Source: Agaricus subrufescens
Taxonomy: Eukaryota > Basidiomycota > Agaricomycetes > Agaricales > Agaricaceae
Direction: 5' to 3'
Assembly: GCA_029945375.1 (NCBI GenBank)
Contig: CM057069.1
Location: 1,178,001-1,242,000, forward strand
DNA length: 64,000 nt
Shown here piece after piece: positions 51,674 to 61,079 of the stretch (positions are counted from its first letter, which is position 1; each line of letters starts with the position of its first letter). The translations under genes were made by a program, and so were the position numbers. The notes under the pieces were generated by a model that had not been told where the DNA came from, did no database searches, and saw nothing but the letters and a program-made list of their open reading frames with translations.

Positions 51674-54600
51674 CTACCTCTCTCCCCCACGGAGATTACA
51701 AATAGAAACGAACAACAAAAGGGCAGTCACCGTATCCGGCGGAATAGTCATCGCCATATGAGAAAAGAAAAAAGCAAACCAATCGCGAGGGGAAACTTCG
51801 ATACCAGTACATGCAGAGAGAGCGCAAGAGAGATAAAAAGAAGAACCGAGGAAAAAGTAAAACAATGAAACTATCTTACAATTAAAAAGGAACTTGGCGC
51901 GTTCAGCAATCACGACCTCTCCCGTCACCTCCAGCGTACCAAGTGTTATCTTCTCAAAATCAAAGCCGGCCCATTCGTCAGCTTCGAAGCAATTTTGATA
52001 GAGGGAATCTTCTGTCTCGTGCCAGAAAATAGGACCCGTACCAAGAAGAGGAAGTTTGCGTTTACGCCTCTCCTTGTTGTCTTCGTCTCGCTTGCGGTAC
52101 ACCTCCTCGCGGTAGGCCGGCCAGCTCGACTCCGATATGCGCGCCTGTTCTGGTGGTTCGAACGTAAAGGCGTTTGGGTTGTCCATAAGGAACAGGATGA
52201 GACCGCGGATAGTGCAGATTCCATCTATCGAGTAATGATTAGCCCTCCTCACATACCAAGGGCAGCAATTCAAAATGTGTTCACGAGACTCCGGGAACGG
52301 TGGGTCAACCGTTCCGTGACAGCCTACCAATGGCTCACGAGGGAAGAATCTAGAGCGATACTCCCCAGTAGGTGCGTGATTTGTGATCAAGCGTACAAGA
52401 CGAGCAAGTAGCTTGGGATCGTGAGCGGCCGTTACTCCACTGTAGTTGCGGAGCCAAGGACCTTGGTTGAGGTGTGTCGGGAGAACCCGCGCGTAATCCG
52501 TGTCCGGCGGAAGGGAGGCGTCCGGCCTGCACCACCCACCTTCGACATGACTACAAGGAAAGGAGAAACCTGGAACCCTCGCTTTGAGACGTCCAGGCTT
52601 CTTTTGATAGAGTTCGAGCCAGCCGTGTCCCCTAAAACACGACCGGTCTCTCGGATCGTCAAAGCCTCTGACCCAGAGAGCTAAGACGTTTGTGGTGGTC
52701 CTCTGTTTGGCAAAGTCGTGCGACTGCGATTGAGGGAAGGTTAGAGAGGTGTTGGTGAAATATCTCTCTTTGGCTGCGTTGTGGATCGCCTGATATACAT
52801 GCGCGCGGAGGAAGTTGAACTGCCATGCGCTTGTGTCGGGATCTGAGGTGGCCCATGACTCGCGATAGCCCTTGACGACGATTTCCACTCCAGGATACTC
52901 GTCGACTATAGCTTCGAATGCGAGAGACAGGGCGATGGACAGTTGCTTGCCCACCGGCTTGGAATTGGCGGCGAGGAGGTTGTGAACAATCCTCGGAGAC
53001 GTGGTGTACAGGATGATCTTTTCGACGTTCCATCCTTTTTGAAGCTTGTTATAGGCTTTTTGAAGTGCCCGATATGCGGACCATCCTATAATCGTCTCTT
53101 GGGTAATACGCCTTCCAGCAGCTAGAACCTTCGATGAGATCGCTTGACCGTTATAGAGGGTAATGAGCGATATATGAGAGTGGGATCGTTCCGATGGATT
53201 GAAGTCCGAATCCCACTTGTGGAGGCAGCCCGCCGTGATGAGGTGGAGGGCATTGATATCTCTGGTCGTCGAGCCGTTGAGTTCGAGGTGATACTTGTCA
53301 TTATCTTCCTTGTTGGGGGGAGGAATGATGAATTTAACTTTGTTCGGGTGTTTGTCAACAAATCGTTCACCCGGTTTGATGAATGGCGACAAGGGGTGGA
53401 TGACCTCGTGGGCGGGGTTGTCGATGATGGAATCCAGTGGGGATTTCAGCACCTTGCGTCGACTCTTGGACATGTATTCCAGAGAGTTAGGGTGGAGGGT
53501 AGAGTGTTTGGCTTTTCGCCGTTCTAATAGTGAAAGAACGGGGTGGTGCGTGGGTAGCGTCTTCAAGCGATTAACTGACCGTTCGAAGAGCTTTTTGATG
53601 GATAGGTGGAGAGGCATTAAGCCAGCCACGGCTGTCATGCCTCCTAAGGGGGAAGTTCGGAACGCGCCAGTGATCCAGCGGGCTCCTTGGTTGTGGGTGA
53701 GTCGAAGCATGTTCATGTTGGTTTTGAAGCTTCGAGTACCGGGTTTGTACCAACAGCGAAGTCCGAACGTCGCTATTGGCTGGACGCACGATATGTAAAG
53801 GGTGCGCTTCTGTTTAGGCGTGAGGCCTCGGTTGGAATTGCCAAGAATTCTCATACAGCGAACTGCAGAGAGCGATTTAGTGGCGTAATATTTGACATGT
53901 TCCCGAAAATGTAGGTTGCGGTCGAAACGGATGCCGAGATATCTCCACACCGTTTTGGGAACGAGTGGGGAGGTGGAAGTGAATGGTTCGAACCCTAGGT
54001 CGATAGATGGGTTCGGAGAGTCTTTCTTGCTGGCGGATTCAGCAAAGTTGAGTAATTCCGTCTTTGAGTGTTCCATCACAAGACCGAAGTCGTTGAGAAT
54101 GGAAGTTATTTGGGCATACGCCTCTTTTAGAGTTCTGTGAACCGAGTCATAACAATCCCCTGAAGCAACAAGAAGTCCGTCATCAACAAAAGAGAGAATC
54201 GCAGTCAAAGGAGAAGGAGAAGAAAAAGAATCAACCTCATCTCGAATGTTAACCCATCTGTCCAATAGGTGAAATACAGGCGCAATATACAAAGCAGAAA
54301 GAATTGGAGAAAGCGCTGAACCTTGTCCTACACCTACATTACTGTCAAATAGCGGAGATGTTTCGTTTTTTATGGAGTATTGTGTTTTTCTGTCAACTAA
54401 ATAATCAGAGAAGAAGTTACATATCTTGTTCGCAAAACCAAAATGTCTGAGAATTTGAAGTAAAGCGTTATGATTAAGAGAAGGAAAGAATTGGGCAACG
54501 TCGAAAGCAATAACAGACGTGACCTTTTTGTGAGCCCATCCCGATCGAACGTGGTGGGTGAGGGCAACAGCTGCGTCTTCGACGGATCGTTGTATGATAC

Positions 54601-56383
54601 CGCCGGTTTGGCATGGGTGGATGGCGCAGGTGGCGACTCCTTCGAATTGAAGACGCCTGGCGATCATTTTTTCGACGAGTTTCCCCATCGTGTTGAGGAG
54701 GACGATGGGCCTAAAGGATTTGGCCCGATCGTATGAAGGTTTACCCGGCTTCGGTATCACTACCGAAACCGAGTTTTTGAAGTGCTTCGGCCATTTACCT
54801 AGTTCGATGCAAAGGTTAGCTATAGTGGTCATCAGAATGCATACTAATTCGCTGCACGCCAACTGCTTCCATATTCTCCAGGTCACATGGTCGGGACCCG
54901 GAGCAGTGTTCTTCGCGCAGTTTTTGAGGGCGTCGCGAAATTCTTGAATGGAGAAGACGGACCACGTCCTCTCGTCGAACATTCCAATTTCCTCAACCAT
55001 CCTGTTAAGGTTAGTGGTTCGGTTACTCGCTGAGTTATATGTAGCGTGAAGAGTATTGAAAAGCGAGTCCTCATCGAGGCACGGTTTACCTTCATTGTCC
55101 AAGATTGCTTCGACAGCCTCCATCTTGCGTTCTCTTGCCCACGGCATCAAATCCCATGGTCTTCGGTTGTCTGTGGCGATTTCCTCGATCCTTTTGTCGA
55201 AGTGTTCCCTTTTTGCTGCTCGGATGGTGCGTTTGAGTTCCTTACGAGCTTTGAGGTTTTTGCGTCCATTGATTCGTTTGCTGTATTCTTTGTACGCCTT
55301 CTTACAATCCTCATTCCACCACTTTTTACCATGACGGCTGAGTTTGCTTTCCTTCGCATTCGCTTTCCATGCTTCGTCGAATATCGATCCGATTTGTTCA
55401 AGTACCTCCTCGAGCTCCTCCTTAGTGCGGACGGTACTGATTTTGATGCTGCCGAGTTTGGCCGTGATCGTTTTGATGTAGTCCTCCTCCTCCTCAGATC
55501 CCTCATCAATTCTCTCCTTCCCTTTACCCTCGCTTCCCGCTTTGGCGAATGGGACCGATATGGACAGGGGCCGGTGATCAGACCCCCATCTTTCTGTTGG
55601 ATTAGTTCGGATCTCATAGGCGAACTCTTTATTGTTAATGAGGTCCGCCGAAGCGAAGACCAGGTCTAGAACCGACGCCCTATTTTCGGGGTTGTCTGGT
55701 ATGCGAGTCGCTTCACCTCCGTTAGAGGGTGGCACATATGATAGCTCAAGGTCATTGAGGACCTCCTTGAGCTTCATGTACGGAGACGAGGGTCGGTATT
55801 GTGATGCCGCCCCCTCGTCCCATTCGCGATCTTGGATATTAAAGTCGCCGGAGCAGAGAGAAATTTTTGGGAAATTTATACTTGCCGCTGAGAGTGCACG
55901 AACGGCGGATTGAGTTTCTCCGTCATTGTACACATTAAGGATGTTGAACTCCTCCGGGATACCCATGCGAGGAGTCTTGAGTTTGAGCGTGATCAAAGAG
56001 ACGTCTCTGTGTTTGATGATGTCGGACCGGAGTAAGGGTTTGAAGACATTCATGCGTTTGTTGATGTAAGTGAGAACTCTTGGGTGTTCTCGCCTGTCAT
56101 CTATATTGTTGAACGCCTCCGTGAAGGCTGTCCATGATGGATGAAGAGGAGGGCCGTAGGCCATGTCCCCTTCCTTGTTAGTAGTGGATGGTTGGGTGCG
56201 GACGCCCTTCCACCCCGGCTCTTGGAACATAATAATGTCCGTGTAGCCTGCCATTTTATCGAGAAGCACCGAGGTGGCTTCCCAATTTTTGCGAACATTG
56301 AATGAAATAATAGAAATATTACTTAACGAGTGTGGTGCGGGTTTTCGATTTCCGCTTGAGTGAGTGTGGTCGTCGCTATTCAT
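51674..56383 (-). CDS. LINE ORF2: AP endonuclease and reverse transcriptase
   Basis: 1,569 residues, uninterrupted. Residues ~22-275 form an APE-type endonuclease (ISIISFNVRKNW, IMFQEPGWKG, SGDFNIQD, WGSDHRPL). The reverse transcriptase lies at ~480-800: TAPGPDHVTWRIWK, IPKPGKPSYDRAKSFRPIVL, FDVAQFFPSLNH, GVGQGSALSPIL and the catalytic FVDDG at ~732-736. Further on, GRRITQETIIGWSAYRAL and IILYTTSP resemble an RNase H fold in which TTSP stands where TDS is usual, so that activity is doubtful. Near the C-terminus a Cys-His motif (CHGTVDPPFPESREHILNCC) is typical of LINE ORF2. Its ATG overlaps the ORF1 stop in ATGA. The protein would nick target DNA and copy element RNA from the nick. Confidence 0.93.
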   Translation of the reverse strand: MNSDDHTHSSGNRKPAPHSLSNISIISFNVRKNWEATSVLLDKMAGYTDIIMFQEPGWKGVRTQPSTTNKEGDMAYGPPLHPSWTAFTEAFNNIDDRREHPRVLTYINKRMNVFKPLLRSDIIKHRDVSLITLKLKTPRMGIPEEFNILNVYNDGETQSAVRALSAASINFPKISLCSGDFNIQDREWDEGAASQYRPSSPYMKLKEVLNDLELSYVPPSNGGEATRIPDNPENRASVLDLVFASADLINNKEFAYEIRTNPTERWGSDHRPLSISVPFAKAGSEGKGKERIDEGSEEEEDYIKTITAKLGSIKISTVRTKEELEEVLEQIGSIFDEAWKANAKESKLSRHGKKWWNEDCKKAYKEYSKRINGRKNLKARKELKRTIRAAKREHFDKRIEEIATDNRRPWDLMPWARERKMEAVEAILDNEGKPCLDEDSLFNTLHATYNSASNRTTNLNRMVEEIGMFDERTWSVFSIQEFRDALKNCAKNTAPGPDHVTWRIWKQLACSELVCILMTTIANLCIELGKWPKHFKNSVSVVIPKPGKPSYDRAKSFRPIVLLNTMGKLVEKMIARRLQFEGVATCAIHPCQTGGIIQRSVEDAAVALTHHVRSGWAHKKVTSVIAFDVAQFFPSLNHNALLQILRHFGFANKICNFFSDYLVDRKTQYSIKNETSPLFDSNVGVGQGSALSPILSALYIAPVFHLLDRWVNIRDEVDSFSSPSPLTAILSFVDDGLLVASGDCYDSVHRTLKEAYAQITSILNDFGLVMEHSKTELLNFAESASKKDSPNPSIDLGFEPFTSTSPLVPKTVWRYLGIRFDRNLHFREHVKYYATKSLSAVRCMRILGNSNRGLTPKQKRTLYISCVQPIATFGLRCWYKPGTRSFKTNMNMLRLTHNQGARWITGAFRTSPLGGMTAVAGLMPLHLSIKKLFERSVNRLKTLPTHHPVLSLLERRKAKHSTLHPNSLEYMSKSRRKVLKSPLDSIIDNPAHEVIHPLSPFIKPGERFVDKHPNKVKFIIPPPNKEDNDKYHLELNGSTTRDINALHLITAGCLHKWDSDFNPSERSHSHISLITLYNGQAISSKVLAAGRRITQETIIGWSAYRALQKAYNKLQKGWNVEKIILYTTSPRIVHNLLAANSKPVGKQLSIALSLAFEAIVDEYPGVEIVVKGYRESWATSDPDTSAWQFNFLRAHVYQAIHNAAKERYFTNTSLTFPQSQSHDFAKQRTTTNVLALWVRGFDDPRDRSCFRGHGWLELYQKKPGRLKARVPGFSFPCSHVEGGWCRPDASLPPDTDYARVLPTHLNQGPWLRNYSGVTAAHDPKLLARLVRLITNHAPTGEYRSRFFPREPLVGCHGTVDPPFPESREHILNCCPWYVRRANHYSIDGICTIRGLILFLMDNPNAFTFEPPEQARISESSWPAYREEVYRKRDEDNKERRKRKLPLLGTGPIFWHETEDSLYQNCFEADEWAGFDFEKITLGTLEVTGEVVIAERAKFLFNCKIVSLFYFFLGSSFYLSCALSACTGIEVSPRDWFAFFFSHMAMTIPPDTVTALLLFVSICNLRGGER

Positions 56384-59367
56384 TCAGCGGACGAAGAGGG
56401 AACTTCGATGATCTGTGAAGGCGGTACCTCCAAAGCCTGTGTAATGTTAGCCTTGCGCCTATTGCGCTTGGTCGTCTCTTTGTCATTATCAGCAACCCGG
56501 CGTTGAGCGTGCCAGGATTCGTTGTTCTGGTGTCGTTTATAGACACAGTTGGAGTGATTGGCGGGGTGGGAGCCACCGCAATTGATACATTTCGGAGCAT
56601 GAGTACACGTACCTGTCCACTCCGGTTTCTTCCTAAGCTCTCCGCAGCAGGGGGCGAAGATGTCATGGTTTTCGGTGTCGTGGGGTTGATAACACCTAGC
56701 GCATTTCTTGTGATTAATGCGGCATCGGGACGTACCGTGATTCCATCGCCAACAGTTTTGACACTGTGGGACGAACTCACGCTGGCGGGCGTACGCTAGT
56801 TTGATTAGTCGGCCTCGAATATGGTATACCTTGTTAACGAGGTGCTTTGTCATGATGCCCGATTTGGAATCCCAGACATCTAAGAAAACTACCGCTTTGT
56901 CATTAGAGCCTTTGCATTTGACAACTGCGGGTGGGGCTTTGGCTTCGAGGTCGTTGAATTGGATTACCGACTTCATGCCTTCGAGAACTTGTGCACCTGT
57001 TAAAACATCCTCCGGTCTCCTATTGTGCATGTTAGTCCAATAATTGAAGCCCGTCATAACAAGATGGGCGACGGATTGAGGGGCCTGTGGGTCTGGCGCC
57101 TCGGGGGTGAGGTCTTGTCCAAGGGCCTTGTAAAGGGCCTCTTTGACGTTAGTGAAACCCTGTTTAGATGGAACAAGGTTAAGATAGAAGTGTACGACCG
57201 TTTTAAAGAGGCGGCCGTTTTGAATGCGAAGTTGAGATGAGATAGAGATAAGATACCTGTTCATCTTATCAACGATAGCTCCCATATCTGTGAATCGCTC
57301 TGGCTGAACGATATGGGTGAAGCCAAATTGGGCAGACTTTCGATTGAGTCCACCCGATATTCCTTGTGCGGCCTGTTGGGCCAGAGTCGGTTTGCGTCCT
57401 TTAGACACCGACCCAGATGATTCAGCCGAAGCTGTAGAGTTCGTCGGTGTATACACCAACGGAGCGCAAATTGCCATCGCTTCCTGGACACTCATCTCCG
57501 GGAACGACTTCTTGAGTTCAACAGCCCACTGGATGGCCTGGGATGGCATGTTCGGGGCGACGTTGGGGGCGGTAACGGTCGGCTTTTTGAGGGCCGATGC
57601 GTAAGATGTTGGTTTGGGTGCGGGAGGAGGGGGGGCACGTGATTGATTCGCAATCCGTTGAGCGGCGTTTTGCTTACGGGCTGCAATGGCGGCCGGCTTG
57701 GAGTGGAGAGGGATAGGAGGGGGTACGGCTTGGCCTTGTAGCGGCTCTTCCAGCTGGATGTATAGCTCGCGGGGTTTGGAGGGGCCAGCGGAGGGCTGGG
57801 ACTTACCTTTCTTGGGGGCCGCCTTTTCTGCGGCAATCTTGGCGAACTTGTTGGCCTTGGGTAAGGCCGCAACAGTGATGGGTTTGGGTGCCGGGGGAGG
57901 CTGTACTGGAGTGGGAGGGGGAGGGGGTGCCTTGCCCTTACCTTTGGCAGCGGCGGGAATGCGAGCTGGGGATGGTGCCGGCGCGGAGTCAATTTCCATT
58001 GGGGCGGCAGTAGTTGGAGCCGGGGCCCGAGCTTGTTGAGCGGGGGGCGACTGGATGGGGGTAGTGGTCATGGGGAGGAGAGCTTTCTTGTTCTCGTCAT
58101 CCATTTCATGAATGTATTTGCTCAGCCGATGGTTGAGCGAACCTTTGTTGGCGACTTTGACATGGGCCCAGTCCGTGCCGAGGACCGCCCCAAAAGCGTT
58201 ACATATGAGTTCTGCAACCGCCCCAGGGTTGGAGCAGTTGCCGGGAGCCATTTTGATTAACGGCCCGAAAGCATCGAACAACTTCTTCTCGAGATCTGCT
58301 AACTCATCTGGGTAGAAGTGGATTTTCCTTCCATCGTCTCCTACAAAGGCTGGGGAGGAGTGTCTTTCCTCCATCTCCGGGATCTCATCGACGCGTTTCT
58401 TGGCCGCTTCGATGTTGAGGTAATATTGGGTGGCAGTAATCGTGTTACCCCCAATGACTCTGTCGAGCGAAGACTCCCGCTCTTTCTCCTGTGCCCTAAG
58501 GGCATTGAGTTGTGCCTCAGTCGTCTTGACTATTCTGGGCGTTGTCGGCGTTTTGTCGAGGTCCGGGACCGGGCCTCGAGAAGGTGGGGTGATTTGCCGG
58601 GTCTTAAGAGCCGGCGCGACTATGCCGGACGGCGGCGCTGAAGTGGCTAAGCTGTCGGGCGGGTTAGCAGGAGTGGCACCGGTTACCTTCAAAGCCGGGT
58701 GACTAAGGAGGGCCGGATCGGGTGTCGGAAAGCCGAAACTCTCCGATTGGTTGGACGGGGCTGACGTGGCTCTTAGTGCCTCGTGGTCCAAGAGCGCAGC
58801 GTCGGGGGTGGAAAAGACGTCGCCTGGGGTGACAGTCTTATAGGATAGTGGTGTCTCGCTGTGGCGAGCAGCGAGGGCGGGGTGCCTAAGTTCGTCTCCA
58901 GTGGGCATAGGGATGCCCCAATCGCTGGAGGTTTGGTCAGTGGCCCGGGCTTCTTCCTCCTCTTCCCGGCGCAACCTCTCCATTCTCTCCCTCTCCAACC
59001 TCTCCATTCTCATCCGATCGTCCTCGTCATCGCTCTCATCCTCACTCTCACACTCATCTTCCTCCCTCTGAGGTCCGATCTCCTTATCCGATGACGGATC
59101 CCTGGGAGCAGGCCCGTCTTGTGACTCTTGGGAAGTCGGCACAACTTCCTCCTGGTCCAAGGTTCTGAAAGCACTAGGTGCTAACATCCCCTTCAATTCT
59201 CTAGCCATACTCCTCTTCTTCTTAGGAGCTGCTTTCGATACTAGATCCTTGGTCCTCTGGTAAAACGAGGACTTCTTGGATGCTTGGGAAGAGAGTGAAC
59301 GAACACTTCCCGATGGCGATGGCGGTCGCGAGGGTTGGTTGTACGGCTGGTTGCGTAGCCCAGACAT
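56380..59367 (-). CDS. LINE ORF1 protein with three zinc knuckles, intact
   Basis: 995 residues, open throughout, ending TGA at 56380-56382. The N-terminal half is charged and low-complexity (an acidic/basic stretch with DDEDDRMRMERLERERMERL, probably coiled coil) and has three Pro/Ser-rich repeats around PDAALL and HPAL. The C-terminus holds knuckles CQNCWRWNHGTSRC, CARCYQPHDTENH and CINCGGSHPANHSNC at residues ~869-935. The first two have the same spacing as the knuckles of type A and B ORF1 proteins, and VVFLDVWDSKSG aligns with AWVDIADSVSG of type A, so these proteins are distant homologues. It should coat element RNA in ribonucleoprotein particles. It is considerably longer than type A (616) or B (586). 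Confidence 0.9.
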   Translation of the reverse strand: MSGLRNQPYNQPSRPPSPSGSVRSLSSQASKKSSFYQRTKDLVSKAAPKKKRSMARELKGMLAPSAFRTLDQEEVVPTSQESQDGPAPRDPSSDKEIGPQREEDECESEDESDDEDDRMRMERLERERMERLRREEEEEARATDQTSSDWGIPMPTGDELRHPALAARHSETPLSYKTVTPGDVFSTPDAALLDHEALRATSAPSNQSESFGFPTPDPALLSHPALKVTGATPANPPDSLATSAPPSGIVAPALKTRQITPPSRGPVPDLDKTPTTPRIVKTTEAQLNALRAQEKERESSLDRVIGGNTITATQYYLNIEAAKKRVDEIPEMEERHSSPAFVGDDGRKIHFYPDELADLEKKLFDAFGPLIKMAPGNCSNPGAVAELICNAFGAVLGTDWAHVKVANKGSLNHRLSKYIHEMDDENKKALLPMTTTPIQSPPAQQARAPAPTTAAPMEIDSAPAPSPARIPAAAKGKGKAPPPPPTPVQPPPAPKPITVAALPKANKFAKIAAEKAAPKKGKSQPSAGPSKPRELYIQLEEPLQGQAVPPPIPLHSKPAAIAARKQNAAQRIANQSRAPPPPAPKPTSYASALKKPTVTAPNVAPNMPSQAIQWAVELKKSFPEMSVQEAMAICAPLVYTPTNSTASAESSGSVSKGRKPTLAQQAAQGISGGLNRKSAQFGFTHIVQPERFTDMGAIVDKMNRYLISISSQLRIQNGRLFKTVVHFYLNLVPSKQGFTNVKEALYKALGQDLTPEAPDPQAPQSVAHLVMTGFNYWTNMHNRRPEDVLTGAQVLEGMKSVIQFNDLEAKAPPAVVKCKGSNDKAVVFLDVWDSKSGIMTKHLVNKVYHIRGRLIKLAYARQREFVPQCQNCWRWNHGTSRCRINHKKCARCYQPHDTENHDIFAPCCGELRKKPEWTGTCTHAPKCINCGGSHPANHSNCVYKRHQNNESWHAQRRVADNDKETTKRNRRKANITQALEVPPSQIIEVPSSSAE

Positions 59368-59454
59368 ACAAGCGGTGGGGTCGAGATCCTAAGACCAGTC
59401 GGTATCCCAATAAAACGTGTTAACGCTACTACAATGCTGGCCAACACCAATATC

Positions 59455-59492
59455 CTAAACAGGAAGGTGGTGGTTACAGATCAAGAAGCATG
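59455..59492 (-). promoter_or_regulatory. Shared 5' terminal motif of the LINE superfamily
   Basis: Reads on the minus strand CATGCTTCTTGATCTGTAAC and continues CACCACCTTCCTGTTTAGGA. The same motif, with few changes, begins the type A (4657, 33297, 32408 minus), type B (27314 minus) and nc elements (28822, 43564 and 46550 minus; 59552 plus), although the sequences after it differ. It may be a promoter or initiator, or be needed to complete insertion. Confidence 0.7.
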
Positions 59493-59551
59493 TAATTCAG
59501 TTGTATACTCTGCGGGGATAGGTTCTGTGGTGTTTAAACCAGTTGTTAATG
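59493..59551 (+). pseudogene. Family-2 copia protease fragment
   Basis: 59 bp encoding NSVVYSAGIGSVVFKPVVN, matching the protease downstream region NSVVYSAGVGSVVFEPVLS of family 1 but diverged. It is probably part of the element that continues at 61080, with the integrase region missing between them. Confidence 0.7.
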
Positions 59552-59724
59552 CATTCCCTTCTTGACCTCTAACCACCACCTTCCCTTTTGGGATAGGTGG
59601 GGCGAACGCCTTAGTAGCTGAGATGTCCACTCCTCGGTGAAATCGTTCGAGGCGCTGAGTAGGCGGGGTCTTACTCCCTGCTGAAATCCCAGAGGCCACG
59701 TTGAATAGCGCGGCCGCTATTTGT

Positions 59725-59970
59725 TAGGATGGAAAAGTGACCACACCAGGGTTTGAACCTGGGACCACCCCAATTGCACCAGGGAGCTCTAACCACTGAG
59801 CTACATGGTCTTGGTATTATAGGAGCTAGGATATTATATATATGTACCCTAGGCCTAGAGTTGGAACTCACTACTGCAGGCCCACTCCAGGGGCTGGGGC
59901 ACTAGCCAGTTTCTTGTGAGAACTCAGAGCTCTAAAGCTGTCAGATGACTTGACCTGTCATCACCTGACA
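59725..59970 (-). mobile_element. 246-bp tRNA-containing repeat (SINE-like), 8-bp TSD
   Basis: Flanked by CTATTTGT (59717-59724 and 59971-59978), a single copy of which occurs in uninterrupted nc elements. On the minus strand it consists of ~160 bp of unrelated sequence beginning TGTCAGGTGATGACAGG, then a complete tRNA-like cloverleaf, then CTTTT. No poly(A) is present. The tRNA lies at the downstream end rather than the upstream end expected of a tRNA-derived SINE. An 8-bp TSD would also fit a small hAT- or KDZ-type DNA element. A second, decayed copy lies at 40110-40320. Confidence 0.75.
59738..59810 (-). tRNA. tRNA-Cys(GCA)-like gene inside a repeat
   Basis: 73 nt that fold into a full cloverleaf: acceptor GACCATG with TGTGGTC (7 bp incl. 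two G-U), D-arm GCTC/GAGC, anticodon stem CCCTG with TGGGG around loop GTGCAAT (anticodon GCA at 59775-59777), a 5-nt variable loop, T-arm CCAGG/CCTGG with loop TTCAAAC, and discriminator A. Box A-like (TAGCTCAGTGG) and box B-like (GGTTCAAACCC) sequences are intact, and TTTT follows 1 nt after the end. It may be a transcribed SINE-type gene or a mobile-element-borne tRNA; the discriminator A is unusual for tRNA-Cys. Confidence 0.65.
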
Positions 59971-61079
59971 CTATTTGTGCTATTGCTGGATGTCGTAGCG
60001 GCCACCGTTGGGCAGACTGGGGTATGTTACTCCCCTATTGTCTGACACTCGGGACGAAAACTCTTCGTTCCACCCTCGCGCTCGTGTTTACCATGGGCGC
60101 ACCCCCTCGTCTGGACTGGCCCAAGCCCTCTGGACACCACCGCGTCGGCGCCGCTCACAGCGCCCACATTCCCTTCCCTCAACGGATGTCGGATGCGACC
60201 ACGTCCAACTTTTGCCGTCCCCCCCTTCTTTTTCCCCATCGGACGGTCCGATTCCTCCCCGCACCGGGCTGCGGTGTCTTCAAGAGACCCTCCCGCCGTG
60301 CACCATCTTTCAGCGGCATCGCGCTGCTTGATCCCTCCCGGTCGTCAATTCTCTGGCGGCCACCATTTTGCTGTGCACTTGTGCGTGGCTCCCCCCCCCC
60401 TCTTCTCGGCCGGATCCTACCTTGGGTCCATCCACCATTGGCTAGCTATTCTTAGCTAGCACCGAGTGGTTGCATTACTATGTGATGTGACCTCACGCTC
60501 CGGGTCTTTTGGCCCAACACCTGGATCGCCCAATTTCCCCCCGGCGTATCTATCCTGTCCCTTCCGGTTCCCTCATTCGTTCCCGGCACCCAGCTGCCCC
60601 GACACTCTTTCCCGGCCCTGGCTACTCTATGCAATGGCCAGCTCTCCATTATCTTTTCAGGCGCTCAGCCGCCTTCGTCATTCTTTCTACGGGAGCATGT
60701 TCTACCAGCACCCACCATCCGCACTCGCTGCACGTCGCGCGCGACTGCAACCGCCTCGTCAGAAAATCAGGGGCGTATCCGGGCTGTTATGTAGGTGTTA
60801 TGTTTGCTTGAGCTAAGGCTCATTTCGTACACTTTTCCCTACGGCCCATTATTTTTATCCTTATTGTTTTGTTTTTATTTTTCTCTTCGAGGCGATGTAA
60901 ATTCCGCCGGATATGTTATACGATTATAATGTTGTTTGGGGCTAATGTATTTATCAGCGACGCATCATGGCTGCCATATTCTTGTAGTATGCCCGGAGTA
61001 TCTAACCGGATGTCGTATAGCTACTTGAATAAAAGGTCCACCGAGAGGTGCCATTGATACAAAAAAAAAAAAAAAAAAA

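Larger units (their letters stand above)
51570..59492 (-). mobile_element. Full-length autonomous LINE, both ORFs open
   Basis: Poly(A) tail of 28 nt (poly(T) 51570-51597), a ~75 bp 3' UTR with AATAAA, ORF2 (51674-56383), ORF1 (56380-59367) and a ~125 bp 5' UTR that begins with the shared family terminus (reverse complement of 59455-59492, CATGCTTCTTGATC...). It resembles fungal Tad-like LINEs in having a zinc-knuckle ORF1 and an APE endonuclease. It is the only copy here with complete endonuclease and RT frames and is the presumed helper of the type A, type B and nc elements. No TSD: the left flank is a type A 3' UTR (GACGATA), the right flank family-2 copia (TAATTCAG). Confidence 0.9.
59552..61079 (+). 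mobile_element. Non-coding LINE derivative nc-f, carrying the tRNA repeat
   Basis: Complete nc copy with 5' motif at 59552 (CATTCCCTTCTTGACC), body, and 19-nt poly(A) (61061-61079). It is interrupted by the 246-bp tRNA-containing element at 59725-59970 with TSD CTATTTGT. Its flanks are two non-adjacent parts of family-2 copia, so the target was rearranged or deleted and no TSD is apparent for nc-f itself. Confidence 0.85.

Noticed and set aside
51570..59492. A target-site duplication for the full-length LINE
   Set aside because: Left flank GACGATA and right flank TAATTCAG do not match in any alignment I tried; not claimed.
59493..61079. nc-f as a simple insertion in family-2 copia
   Set aside because: The left flank is protease and the right flank is the integrase-RT linker, with ~1.5 kb of integrase missing and no TSD, so a deletion or rearrangement must be involved.
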